A stretch of DNA of 15,719 bases from contig JABUQX010126017.1 of assembly GCA_015478945.1 (NCBI GenBank), positions 12,501 to 28,219 of the forward strand. Direction: 5' to 3'. Under the pieces are notes generated by a model that had not been told where the DNA came from, made no database searches, and worked only from the letters and a program-made list of their open reading frames with translations. Of this stretch, positions 1 to 9,622 are shown piece after piece (within the stretch, counting starts at the first letter, position 1; the number at the start of each line of letters is the position of its first letter). This stretch comes from Trachelipus rathkii. Taxonomy: Eukaryota; Arthropoda; Malacostraca; Isopoda; Trachelipodidae. Position numbers and translations under genes: made by a program.

Positions 1-1325
1 TGTAGATTACATTATGTTTGGGTACTGGGTCAAAGGCTTTGTTAATGTCGATTGCTATGATTAATGTTTTGTGAATAGATTTTGAGTTTAAACCGTTGAT
101 TGTGTGTTGAATGATGCTTATGAGTGCGGTTGTGGTTGAATGGTTTTGTTTGAAGCCGTGTTGAAATTTGTATGGAGTTATATTGTTTAGTATGTTTTTT
201 TCCAGTAGTTTGCATAGTGTTGATAATGGAGAAATGGGGCGATATGATGAGGAGTCAGAGGGGTCTTTTCCTAGTTTTAGTTTGGGTATAATGATAGCTT
301 TTTTCCAGATAGGGGGTATGAAATTTAGGCTGATGGAACTGTTGTATATTTGTGCTAATTGAGTTAATTGCGTTTGGTCTTGAAATTATGATTTAGGTGT
401 TTGAGATGGTTGTTTGAAATGTTGTCTGGGCCAATTGAAGGTGAGTTTTTAAGTGACTTTGTTAAGTTTTCTAAGTCTGTTGTGGTTGTTTCTATTGTTG
501 GGTGGTAGTTGAGTTTTATTTTCTTGAGAGCTTTGATGATTTTCCTGTTTTGAAGGTGTGTGTTTTTTCTACTCAGCTTTCCGAAATGAGTTGCAAGAAT
601 GTTTGCGTGTTGTTTGGTGGAATTGGGGTTTTGTGTGTTTGGGTTTTTTGAATTCATGAGTGTATCTTTGTTGGTTGATTGAGTTTTTCAGTATGTTTAC
701 TGTTTCCAACATTCTGATGTTATTCGTGTGTTGGATGTTCTTGGTGAGGAAAGTTTGGAAGTTATTCGAAGAATGTGTATTTGTTAAATATGTGATTTGG
801 GTGTTTAGGGCGTTAATCTGTCTTGTCGTTTGTAGTGATGTGGGTATTATTTTTCTGAGTGACCTGGGTTGTTCAATTAGTTATTCTATTTCAGGTATTA
901 GTGTTGGGATATATTTTTTAATGTATCCTCTGGGAATGAATTTGTTAGCTGCTTTTTGAATTAGAGAAGTGAGTGAAACTTTATATGGCATTGTTGAGTG
1001 TTGATGCGTTTGTGATATTTAGGGGATGTATATTGTTTTCTATATAGTTGGTGAATTGTGACCAGCCGGCTTTTTTGCAGTTTGTGCATGTTTTCCTGAG
1101 TGGATAGTTTGTTTTGTTGGCATTTTAGTATTTTATGATGATGGGAAGGTGGTCGGAGTTTAGATCAGTTTGTGTTGACCAATGGAGTTTAGTGTGTAAA
1201 TTTGGTGAACATAGTCTTATGTCTGGTGATGTGCATGTTTGGTTGGTTTGCGGTGGGTTTCTGGTGTGGTTGTTTGTGTTATTTAGGATGTTTTAGGCTT
1301 TTGAGGTTGGATATGATGTGTTCCT
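1..1325 (-). pseudogene. LINE-A: jockey/I-group non-LTR retrotransposon ORF2 relic (endonuclease end, linker, RT start), partial
   Basis: The minus strand encodes the polyprotein that nicks target DNA and reverse-transcribes the element RNA. In order: the end of an apurinic-type endonuclease (1229 to 1131, with [10 protein letters not shown] and the conserved SDHLPIII), a linker (KKAGWSQFTNYIENN from 1076; KFIPRGYIKKYIP from 949), an RT fingers region (NSPSIGPDNIS, about 435), a YRPISPLS block (about 245), QHGFKQNHSTTTAL (163 to 122) and RT motif A, AIDINKAFDPV, with its catalytic Asp at 49-47. The element continues past the left edge. It is dead: in-frame stops at 1295, 1127 and 883, and frameshifts near 983, 640 and 378. 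The longest clean stretches are about 95 codons (657 to 364) and the 120 codons from 358 to 1. Its 5' end stops where the TA repeat begins. Identification as a non-LTR RT is secure; the exact clade is inferred from motif style only. Confidence 0.9.
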
Positions 1326-1328
1326 CTT

Positions 1329-1561
<233 letters not shown>

Positions 1562-1714
1562 TTTAAAATGTATTTCTTTTGTTTTTAAAATCATACCTTT
1601 GAAGTTTAAGTTTCATAAATATATATATTTTTATACTTTTATAATTCAGACTTACTTCTTTCGTGGTTTTTATGTTCCTATAAAATATTCATATGCAAAA
1701 TGTTGTAATTTATT

Positions 1715-3130
1715 TTTTCTTTGATATTTTTGACAGATTATTCTGAGAGAAAACCTTTCTCGGATGTTAATGTCTTACTAACCTTCTGTAAAATTTTTGA
1801 TGAGGAACACCCAAGCAGAAGGAACCTCACTAAAAAAAACATCTTTATAAAGTCATTTGAAATACAGGATACTACCCCTTTCCAGAAGTCTATCTATATC
1901 CCATCAGCCCTGCGCTTACCTGATCAATATGCAATAAACTTTATACTTTTACATCAAATTAAGATATTATAAGCCTATTTTATCAAACATAAATGATTGT
2001 CTTCAAACTATTACTTTTTATCCTTTTAAAGATTGACTGAAAGTTAGATTGAAATGTTGAGTAACTCACTAACTGAACTCAATTAAATATTATAAGCAAA
2101 TTTTACTTAAATAATTGTATGTCTTACTTTTAAATTATAAAAGCTCTGAGTAAAAACTACTCATGATCTTATTATTATCCCTTACTAAATTAATTTCTGC
2201 CTCCTCTTTGCCTTTCTGATTGACTGGTTAAGTTCGTTTTATAACTTTTTTCCTATAATTTCTAAATCATTCTTCCCTATTACTACTACCTTTGAATATT
2301 TTAAATTGTATCTACTTCATAATTTATTCTATCTATTATTCACCAACAGGTTTCTCTTCGCACCTAATGGGTTTATCTGTACAACAATCTGACCTGAAAT
2401 TCAATATAAAATTTGCTAAAATGTTCCCACATGATAAGAAAACAGTGTTTGGCTTTAAACTCTTTATCCAGTCAGTTTACTACAGCATAAGTCTCGTAAT
2501 TTGGTAAAGATCCCATTCTTAGGCTCTGAAATTATTCTTTTTAGGCTTTCAGTTCCTAATATCACATTATATTAAAGTTAATTATGTTAAGGTCACTGAG
2601 TCTAAATTCTCTCATCTACGCCAACAATTCAATCGTTATTCTAATTTAATCTAATAGCATCGTGTCTTGTGGGTTCATGGACCATCTGCTCAAAAAGTGG
2701 CCTTGGATACAATTTATAAATCTGAACTACTATGGATAGACAAAAAACAAAACAACAATAAAAAAGAAATATTAAAAAAGACTATACTTTTCTTTACTGG
2801 GATGCGGTCTCAATCTTTACAATTGCTGGTGTCAATTCTAGATCTGGCCAGCGAGGGTCTTAATAAATGCCCCTATCTATAGTGATTATTGAACATAAAG
2901 GATACTCCCACCGATTCAATTATATGATTATTAAATTCAGTATTCATACAGATGAATATGTTTTTAATTATAAGCGCACCCCCAGCCTTCTTCCTTACGC
3001 TGGTTATAGAATAAGTGAATAACCGTCTATTTATATTCCGAACGGAGTCCCCATATTACTATTCTTAAAATTAACCATGCCTCAGTTATCAAATAATGTC
3101 AAATCTCATATGGCTATAACAATAAGATCA
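1715..3130 (-). pseudogene. LINE-B: CR1-like non-LTR retrotransposon relic (endonuclease, linker, RT start)
   Basis: No long open frame survives, but the minus strand carries an ordered set of LINE motifs across changing frames. Endonuclease: ITEAWL (3089 to 3072), then a 42-codon open stretch from 3001 to 2876 with KKAGGALIIKN and ESVGVSFMF (the GGG-V-ESV block), then FEQMVHEPTRHD (2694 to 2659), equivalent to the LVxEPTRxxN motif. Linker: NELNQSIRKAKRRQK (2238 to 2194). RT start: RLLERGSILYFK, then SEVPSAWVFLIKNFTEG (from about 1828 to 1781), matching the family block that ends in P-x-x-W and KKG, and INIRERFSLRIICQ (1771 to 1730), a degraded NYRPVSLTSIICK. Similarity ends near 1715, before RT motif A, so the 3' half is missing. 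Some plus-strand stretches here look like exons but are shadows of this relic. The motif order makes a LINE likely; CR1-like is an inference. Confidence 0.72.
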
Positions 3131-4097
3131 TCTTTTTTTCTAAAGGCTATGAGATTTGTGTAAAAGCATGAAATACTCGAAATGCTGCTATTTTTATTGC
3201 ATCTCCTTATGTGATCTGGACAACACTAGTTTTTTTATATTACCCTATAATCCGTCTACTCATTTGCTGTTATTTGTATCCCGATTAGCCCATCACCCCC
3301 AACTATCAATTTATTCTTGCTAAATCATTCACTATGTGAAGTTCTTCGAAAATTACTGTCAATGAACCCATCCTGCAAAAGATCCCTATCCAGAACTTAT
3401 CCAAAAATCCAAAACTAATATTCGAAAAAATAAATTCTATTTGACATAGTTCTGGTATGGTTTAGCCTAGAATAAAAGTTCATCTTGCAACCATTACATT
3501 TGAATACATCCATCTTAAAATATCGTAAGTAAAATCGATGTCAGTCCCAGAACTCGTCTCTCATATTCAGAGATGGAATACTAGAAATCTTTTAATAAAA
3601 AAATATTGGTAATAGTAGCGCAGAGGGGCTTCACCCCCGATTTTTATAAAAATCAGGATATACCTAAAAAAATAATAATGAAAAAATAAAACAAATGTGG
3701 CAGCTCTTAGAAAAGTTAAAGTTCTCAATATTTTGTTTTAAAAACTAGTATAGGATTTCTTATAAAAAAAAAAAAAATAAGAAAATTCAAGGTATCATTA
3801 TAGTATATCTTCTAAAAGAAATAATAAGAAGCAAATTAAAACGAATTGATTTAAGTCTTTAGGACAAAAAGTTAACAGGCCTCAAAGTTTAATATTTCTA
3901 TAGGCTTCTTATAAAAATAATTAGTGGGCATTGTGCTCGTTTTAGGGCTATCCTAGTTATGATAAAATTTAATAATATATTTTTCTTTGTATACCTAATT
4001 AAGCAAAATTCAAGAACTAGAGGGCCTAAAATGAGACCTTAACCTGGATGGATCAAAATGAAGTCTAAAAGAGTTTTAAACAATTGACAGGCTATAG
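3131..4097. other. Gene-free A/T-rich stretch with short repeated words
   Basis: I see no coding relic that I can name. The 5' start of the LINE-B endonuclease may extend to about 3450, but nothing there is recognisable. There is an A14 run at 3764-3777. Two similar words about 150 bases apart, at 3749-3767 and 3899-3917 (TATAGG, then a short spacer, then CTTATAAAA), hint at a diverged local repeat. A small GGGG/CCCC hairpin lies near 3624-3636. Confidence 0.5.
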
Positions 4098-5085
4098 CTT
4101 TTGACAGTAAGAAGCCATATTGGACCTATCGAGACTGTTCCAGTCAACCAAATGGAACCAATCACTCTCCATGCTCATGGAAATCCACAAAGCACCCTAC
4201 ATAAAGTCTACCACTAAAAGAAAATCTATAGCTAAAGTACAAACTAACCACAATACAAGCTTTAATAAGTTTGTTATAGCCATAACTCGCATTTTAATCT
4301 TAACCTACTGTAACTAAAAACCCGCCAATTTGGCTTAGTCAAAATATACTATGATACCCAAACCATCCATATAAATATTCAATCCTTTCTTAAATGTTGT
4401 ACTCAAATCACACTCAACAACCTCTTGTGGCTAACCATTCCAAAAATTAACAACCCTATTACTGAATGGATGCTTTCTTACATCAAGATGGCATGCTATA
4501 TTCTTAATTTTCTTACTGTGCCCCCTGGTCTCCCGTCTGCAGTCTATTATTAAGAATTATTGGTCTCCATATTATCAATAGATATAAATATTTTGTAGAC
4601 TTGTGTCATGTCACTTCTGAGGAATCGCCTTCTACAGAAAACATTCCTAACTCCTTCAGCCTCTCCTCATAACTATTACCCTCAAACCCAGATATGCTTA
4701 TTGCTTATGTTGCGCGCTCTCTAGCATATCTACCGATATGTCATTCCTTAAATAAGGTGCACTATACTGGCCTAATATTCTCCTTTGAAAATGACATTGT
4801 TGATTTATTATAACCTAGCATTTCATTTAGTCTTATCCTTGCTTCCAAACCTGATTAGCTACTTTCATATTTCTTATAATCACCTAAGTCTTTTCCTTGG
4901 TGCACAGGAATTCATATTCTAGTTAACTTTTATTGAGTAACCTAGGTGAAGAACCTTACACTTTTTACTATTAAATAATGACCTATTCCCTACTTCACCA
5001 ACTCTCGAATCTTATAACGATCAGTCTTTATACCATTATTCCTTACTGAGGATAGCCACTTTGGTATCATCATCTAAACTTTATT
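4098..5085 (-). pseudogene. LINE-C: CR1-like non-LTR retrotransposon, 3' half (RT motif C to 3' end)
   Basis: The minus strand reads through the 3' part of a CR1-like RT ORF. Near 5080-5055 is a degraded RT active-site motif C, LDDDTKVAIL, for the family FADDTKL, followed by KCKVLHLGYS (about 4965 to 4935). Further on are LERAQHKQ (about 4727), YEERLKELGMFS in fragments (4670 to 4635), and the C-terminal region typical of this group, DCRRETRGHSKKIKNI then DVRKHPFSNRVVNFWNG (4544 to 4434), which ends in a stop (TAG) where the family has a sense codon before PQEVVE. Past the coding end, 4140 to 4098 resembles the GATGGGCCGAATGG-type tail of CR1-like elements. The copy is 5'-truncated at an AT-rich block and broken by many stops and frameshifts. 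The C-terminal block makes the assignment secure; the 3' boundary is approximate. Confidence 0.83.
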
Positions 5086-5290
5086 ATAATATTATATATA
5101 TATTATAATATAATAATATGTAAAATAAATATAATAAAGTATATAAAAAATTATCAGATATAGATTATATCTATTATATGAGATTTCTTTAAATTATTAT
5201 GTAATATAATTTATTAATTTACTATACATATAAATTATAATATATATCAAACAATTATAATTATATATAATATAAGTATATATATATAGG
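5086..5290. repeat. AT-palindromic low-complexity tract
   Basis: The tract is almost pure A and T with imperfect TA, TAA and TATAAT units and several self-complementary segments. It marks the upstream (5') edge of the CR1-like relic on the minus strand. No coding content. Confidence 0.9.
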
Positions 5291-5784
5291 AGTCCGAATC
5301 ATTCAATTTGTATATAGATACTCATTTTTTCTAGGTGCGTGCAAGCAAGGTGGGATACGTTAATAATAATAATACACAGTAATCTGTCTGGAGAGAGATT
5401 ACCTACGAAACTTCAAAGGTCATCCTGTACAACCATACTGTAGCATTAATAATTTCTAAGATACAAGTATATTTATTGTATAAATTAAAATAGTATCTAG
5501 GAATAATAATTGGTATAATATGAACTTTTTTTATATTCTGTGTTTATTGTAAAAAATATTCCATTCATTTCCATTATGTATTAACAAAGTTAAGCTATAG
5601 CTTTTATAGTTTTTTACACATGATTATAATTCAAGAAATTCTATTAACTAGCTACAAATAAAGATATAAATAAGAAAGAAGAGACCCATAACAGCTGAAA
5701 GATAGAATTAAAAAGCATACTCAAACATGAAAATTAATTCTCCTTTAAGTAAAGATAGATACATTCAAGTACAAGTTCAGAAAT
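5291..5784. other. Gene-free stretch with one perfect short hairpin
   Basis: No recognisable gene or element motif. The sequence at 5379-5402 forms a perfect 7-bp stem (GTAATCT at 5379-5385 against AGATTAC at 5396-5402) around a 10-base loop. It may include the 3' end of the neighbouring hAT element, but no terminal inverted repeat could be identified by eye. Confidence 0.4.
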
Positions 5785-5925
5785 TCACAAATTTGTGATC
5801 AAAAACATAAGCTTTCACTAGTATCGGGCGAGAGACTGTTCTTGGTGTTTACATTCCCAACTACACTATAAATACTCTCTCTTTCGACAGATGGAGGTGC
5901 TGATACTATGCTAAAAGCACTGAAA
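5785..5925 (-). pseudogene. hAT-family transposase, C-terminal dimerisation region relic
   Basis: hAT transposases end in a conserved block of the form P-S-x-x-x-E-R-x-F-S-x-x-G-N followed by R-N-x-L-S-P and a short helix ending in FL. The minus strand shows ISTSICRKRE and APPSVERESIYSVVGNV in overlapping frames at about 5908-5855, then TKNSLSPDTSESLCF (5851 to 5801), or LVKAYVFDHKFV in the other frame. Residue spacing and order fit the family well, but the block is split by frame changes, so it is non-functional. It lies about 400 bases downstream, on the same strand, of the LINE-D poly(A). The rest of the transposase, the catalytic residues and the terminal inverted repeats were not found, so it may be a small fragment. 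Confidence 0.6.
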
Positions 5926-6330
5926 TAAATGAAAATTTATGCCAATCCACTTTGATGAAGGATCCTCTCTTCTCCGGGTGAGAGCCTTATTTGTCTTCAC
6001 TGATTGATCTTTCACATTATTTTTGCTCATTGATCCTTTCCTTTAACTTTCTTACTATGAGCTCCATATGTAATTCCTTTGAAGTAATGAGATGATCAAG
6101 CAATTTCGCCCTTGAATTTACCAGAGTCTTAACAATCCAAATCCTACTCGTAGTTATTTGCTGTAAAACCACGATCGTGCCTAAGTGTGTTGCCAGGGGT
6201 GCGATAAGGCGGCTCCACTTATGGATACTTTTTGTTCAAGCGAGCAGCTCTCGTTATGCTTTAAATCATCTAAAGTGATCACAGTCGGAGATGCCATCTT
6301 GGTTCAGCTAGCCTGAGAATTCTATTAAAC
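5926..6330 (-). pseudogene. Unidentified coding-like relic, possibly the rest of the hAT element
   Basis: The minus strand contains protein-like stretches without a recognised family. An ATG at 6297 opens MASPTVITLDDLKHNESCS and continues for about 39 codons to a stop at 6183. In another frame, from about 6135 to 6020, there is a charged helical-looking run including SRAKLLDHLITSKELHMEL and VRKLKERINEQK. Base composition is more GC-rich than the flanks. It lies directly 5' of the hAT C-terminal block on the same strand, so it could be transposase N-terminal sequence, but no BED finger or catalytic motif is visible. The ATG lies just downstream of the LINE-D poly(A), so the two are separate units. 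Confidence 0.35.
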
Positions 6331-6346
6331 TTTTTTTTTTTTTTTT
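6331..6346 (-). repeat. Poly(A) tail of LINE-D (T16 on the plus strand)
   Basis: A run of 16 T follows the decayed C-terminal region of the minus-strand RT ORF at the position expected for the reverse-transcribed poly(A) tail. No convincing target-site duplication was found beside it. Confidence 0.7.
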
Positions 6347-8990
6347 ACGGTTACCGCGCACTTTCAAACTAAAGGATGTTTGAACGCTCAAAAATGCAAT
6401 CTAACGCAATTCACCAGATGAGCAGAGATGCAGTCTTAAAGTGAGGGAAATAAATTGAGTAGGAAACACAGAATGGAAGAGAATTCCACAAGAACAGAGG
6501 TGGCAGGAAGAAAGAAGCACCGCAGCGAACTAGTTTGGAGTTAATAACTCAAAACTCACGTGCCGACACAGCAACCTGTGCCGAGGCGCGTCGTAGATGG
6601 TGGTACGCATTGATAGTTTTTCCTTTCGAACACTGCCGTACAGTACCTATAGGAAAAAGAATAAAGCACCGAACACGTGCCGCAAATATAGGGTCAAGTG
6701 AACTAAGAGCACAGAAGTTTATAAGTCTGTTAAGCTTTGACCGACACTATAAAACCGGATGAAACAACCTCCCCCAGAATGAGAGCAGTACCCATACAAT
6801 GGGGATGAGACTTGTATAGTGGAATTACGAGAAGAGAAAAAAGCCGCAGCTAAACAGAATTTCCGTTTCTTTAGCGCTCACAATCCACAACCTACTGGAT
6901 TTGAGGGTTTCAATACATTGCTGTTTATGTTAAGGCCAAGGATTTATATTGTCAACAGGAGAGATTTTTATTTTTGAAATGAGAGTAGGAATATTAGATA
7001 TTAGAAGGAAGATTTGAGAAGATTGGGTTTAAGAATTTAATACAATGAGTACGACCATACCCTGAAATTTAGTTCCAGACACGAGATAGAACGGGAACAG
7101 ATTAGACGTAAAGCAATTTTTGAAGTAAAAGAGGGAGCAGAATTGAAATGATTGAAGAATGAAAGGTCACAGTCATGACATATGAGTGGATAGATTAGAT
7201 GTGCAGGTGAGACATTGTGAAAAGCAGGAATAAAGAATGGAGATAAAAAGATTTGAGAGTATATCTATTTTTAAATAGGGCAAGTCGCCATCAAAAAGCC
7301 ACATGAGAATTTAAGAAAGCTAGAAAAGTAGCAAAGAAAGAAGGAACCCAAAGGATGGAGCTTGGAGAGCAGTGAAACGTGCCATACCCGGTCAAATGCC
7401 TTGGATAGGCAAGCACCACCACACAGTCTTCCTGTTATTCTAATGTGAAAATCTAAATCTGTATAAGGAGTAGTCGCAGTAATCTCGAGACCCAAAAAGC
7501 AGTAGTGATATCGGAAAAAATGGAAAGGAAGATTCCAGATGATCTAAGTGAGAGTTGTAGATAGGTTCAAAAGACTTAAAAAATACAAGTTAGTACTATT
7601 GGGGCATAGTTAGAAGATCAGAACTAAGCAAGTCACTTTTTCGGAATAGGTTGGACATAGGCGTGCTTTATGAGAAAGTGTTAGTATGGAGGCATAGAGA
7701 AAAGTAGTGGAAGCGTGGGGTGGGGTCACAGGGCATAATGCTCAAAATCGGAGAAGAATGCCATCAGTGGCACCGTCTCTAACGTTCATAGATTTCAGTG
7801 ACCCATGCACCCGATCAAGGATGAAATGACAGGTAAAGGGCATGACAAGGAGGAGAAGGAGGAGAAAGAAGCCAAATTCCAGGGATGAGTAGAGGAAAAT
7901 AGGAGGCCATAGAAATTAACATTTTCAGCTGGAGTATAACAACGAATTCAAGCGAATAAGAGGAGAAAGGGATGAATATTACAGAATGTTGGATGTTTGG
8001 CAGAGCCAGAGAGGCTTGTTAGTAGGAGACCAAGGAGTAGCGCACTTCATTTAATGAAAGGCCGCCTTTGCTCATAGAAGAAGTACCCTGCAACATTTAG
8101 CGAAGAAATTGGCAAGATGATAGAGAACGATTTTCCACATCCGATAAGCATGTTTAGCCGAAGCCAGGGTAGTTGGTTTGAGTCAGGATTTGAGAGAAAA
8201 AATTGTCTTTAGAACCTCTTATGATTACAACTCCCACCTGATCGGCAGAAGCTGAAGCGTTCAGGGTCAAAGCAGGCATTGCAATGATCGTAGGATAGTC
8301 GGGCCAAAATTCCCCAATGCCTGATAAAGTGCTCAGAAAACGCCCCGCCGCCAGCCTGGACGTGCACGCAAAGTATAATTTAAGAGCATATACGGCTGCG
8401 GGGAGAATAGGAATATGAGCGAAGGTGGTGTATTATAGAGAGAAGGAACTAGTGGTGAAACTATAGTCAAGTGTGTTCAAGAATAGGTTGGGACAATCCG
8501 GAATATGTGTAGGTCTTATTATTGCTCAGAATCGGAGAATACTGAGATAGCTTCCTCCCATCCGTAATCAGTCATGATAGACCCAACAATTCAGTGTTGT
8601 GTACATGGAAATCCCCAAATAGAGGACCTCAGTATTTGATGAGAAGATATAACAGTCTAGGGAAGTAGTAGGTAATCAAAAAAGGCATGAAAATCTGTCG
8701 TCTAGGAGAACAGACAGCATAGATTATTGTAGTAAAATGAAGAAATCTTTTAAGCCACAGAACAAAGTTTGTAGATTCGAGATTCGAGACCGCGTTATGA
8801 GTGTACTATATATACATGGTAACTTACCCCTATCAACGGTAAATATAAATAGAGTTATAGTTGAGATATATTAAACGGAGTTTGAAGGATGAATCTTACA
8901 TCTGGGTTTCGACAAATCATAAAATTAGGTTCTAATTAGAGAGTGTATCCATGGAGCAGAGTGGAGTGCAGCCAGTCTGATTGTTGTAAG
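6331..8990 (-). pseudogene. LINE-D: jockey-like non-LTR retrotransposon ORF2 relic with poly(A) tail
   Basis: This is the best preserved element, read on the minus strand. Endonuclease: NLESTNFVLWLKRFLHFT (8781 to 8728) and GDFHVHNTELLG (8616 to 8581), one stop apart in the same frame. Linker: AYRMWK (about 8145). RT: HAYVQPIPKK (7665 to 7636), PIVLT (about 7597), motif A as CLSKAFDRVWH (7411 to 7379), SIHSY with TVTFHSS (7190 to 7155) where the FADD box is expected, then a C-terminal block YCTAVFERKNYQCVPPS (about 6640 to 6590). In motif A a Cys sits where the first catalytic Asp belongs, and the FADD box is lost, so the enzyme would be inactive even without the stops and frameshifts. The 3' end is an A tail, seen as T16 at 6331-6346. 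ORF1 is not visible; the 5' boundary is near 8990-9042. The island is clearly richer in G and C than its flanks, consistent with imported sequence. Confidence 0.88.
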
Positions 8991-9042
8991 TCAAAGAAAG
9001 CACCCTGTGCAAATCGGATCATCAGCGACACACAATCACAAC

Positions 9043-9062
9043 AAAAAAAAAAAAAAAAAAAA
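9043..9062 (+). repeat. A20 homopolymer at the 5' side of LINE-D
   Basis: Twenty consecutive A lie just beyond the last sequence attributable to LINE-D and at the edge of the GC-richer island. It could be the tail of a separate plus-strand retroposed sequence or an expanded A-rich insertion site. Nothing immediately upstream on the plus strand was recognised as a SINE or processed copy. Confidence 0.9.
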
Positions 9063-9530
9063 CCCAGCACAGAAACAAATAGACAAAAAACAAGGAAAGA
9101 AATGAAGAAATTATCTTAAATATCATAAACAGAATTTAAACGTAAAACTATTTATCAGCAATATCTAAAGGATAATAACCAGAATTAAAACACTCACGCA
9201 CTCACATGATTCACGAAATTGCGTAAAAAAAAATACTATTTGATCAAAATAATAAAGTTAGATAAAATCGAATAAACTATAATAATGCTTGTCCAAAATA
9301 ATAATTTTACGCTAAGCCAAGTGGAGAAACGCTAAAAACTAATTAAAATAAATTGAGGAATTAAACATATAATTAGTATAGCTAGCTATATGAAATAGAA
9401 TTAATTATTGATTAAAAGTTCTCACTAATTTCAGCCCAAAAGTAAGAAGTTCGGCTAATATCGTCATTAACGATGACATACCATACAAAAGCGATACTAC
9501 CGAATACCGATCTATCCGTAATCTAAATTA
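9063..9530. other. Gene-free A-rich stretch
   Basis: A-rich sequence without recognised coding motifs on either strand. No splice-site and open-frame combination stood out. Confidence 0.5.
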
Positions 9531-9622
9531 TAAAATATATATATTATATATATTATAATATATAGAATATATTAATAATAATCTAATATAATATATTAAG
9601 ATAAATATAGATATATAACTAA
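9531..9622. repeat. AT-palindromic low-complexity tract
   Basis: Imperfect TA/TAA units, almost without G or C, of the same style as the tracts at 5086 and 14965. Confidence 0.88.

Noticed and set aside
168..959. Plus-strand frames at 168-362 and 660-959
   Set aside because: Both are antisense shadows of the LINE-A RT and linker on the minus strand.
1721..1972. Plus-strand exon-like frame with a pyrimidine tract and CAG in front
   Set aside because: The minus strand of the same bases carries ordered RT motifs of LINE-B (RLLERG, PSAWVF, FSLRIICQ), so the plus frame is its shadow.
2350..2507. Plus-strand exon-like frame between CACCAACAG and GGTAAAG
   Set aside because: It lies inside LINE-B, between the endonuclease and linker motifs on the minus strand, and the protein is not recognisable.
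2667..2882. Plus-strand 71-codon frame
   Set aside because: Antisense of the LINE-B endonuclease motif HEPTRHD region; it has no ATG start.
4120..4317. Plus-strand 65-codon frame
   Set aside because: It overlaps the probable 3' tail of LINE-C on the opposite strand and has no recognisable content.
6535..6762. Plus-strand 75-codon frame
   Set aside because: Antisense of the LINE-D C-terminal block (YCTAVFERKNYQCVPPS).
6331..9142. Target-site duplication for LINE-D using AGAATTcTATTAAAC near 6317 and AGAATTTAAAC near 9131
   Set aside because: The match is short, gapped and AT-rich, and the right copy lies beyond the A20 tract, so it is not convincing.
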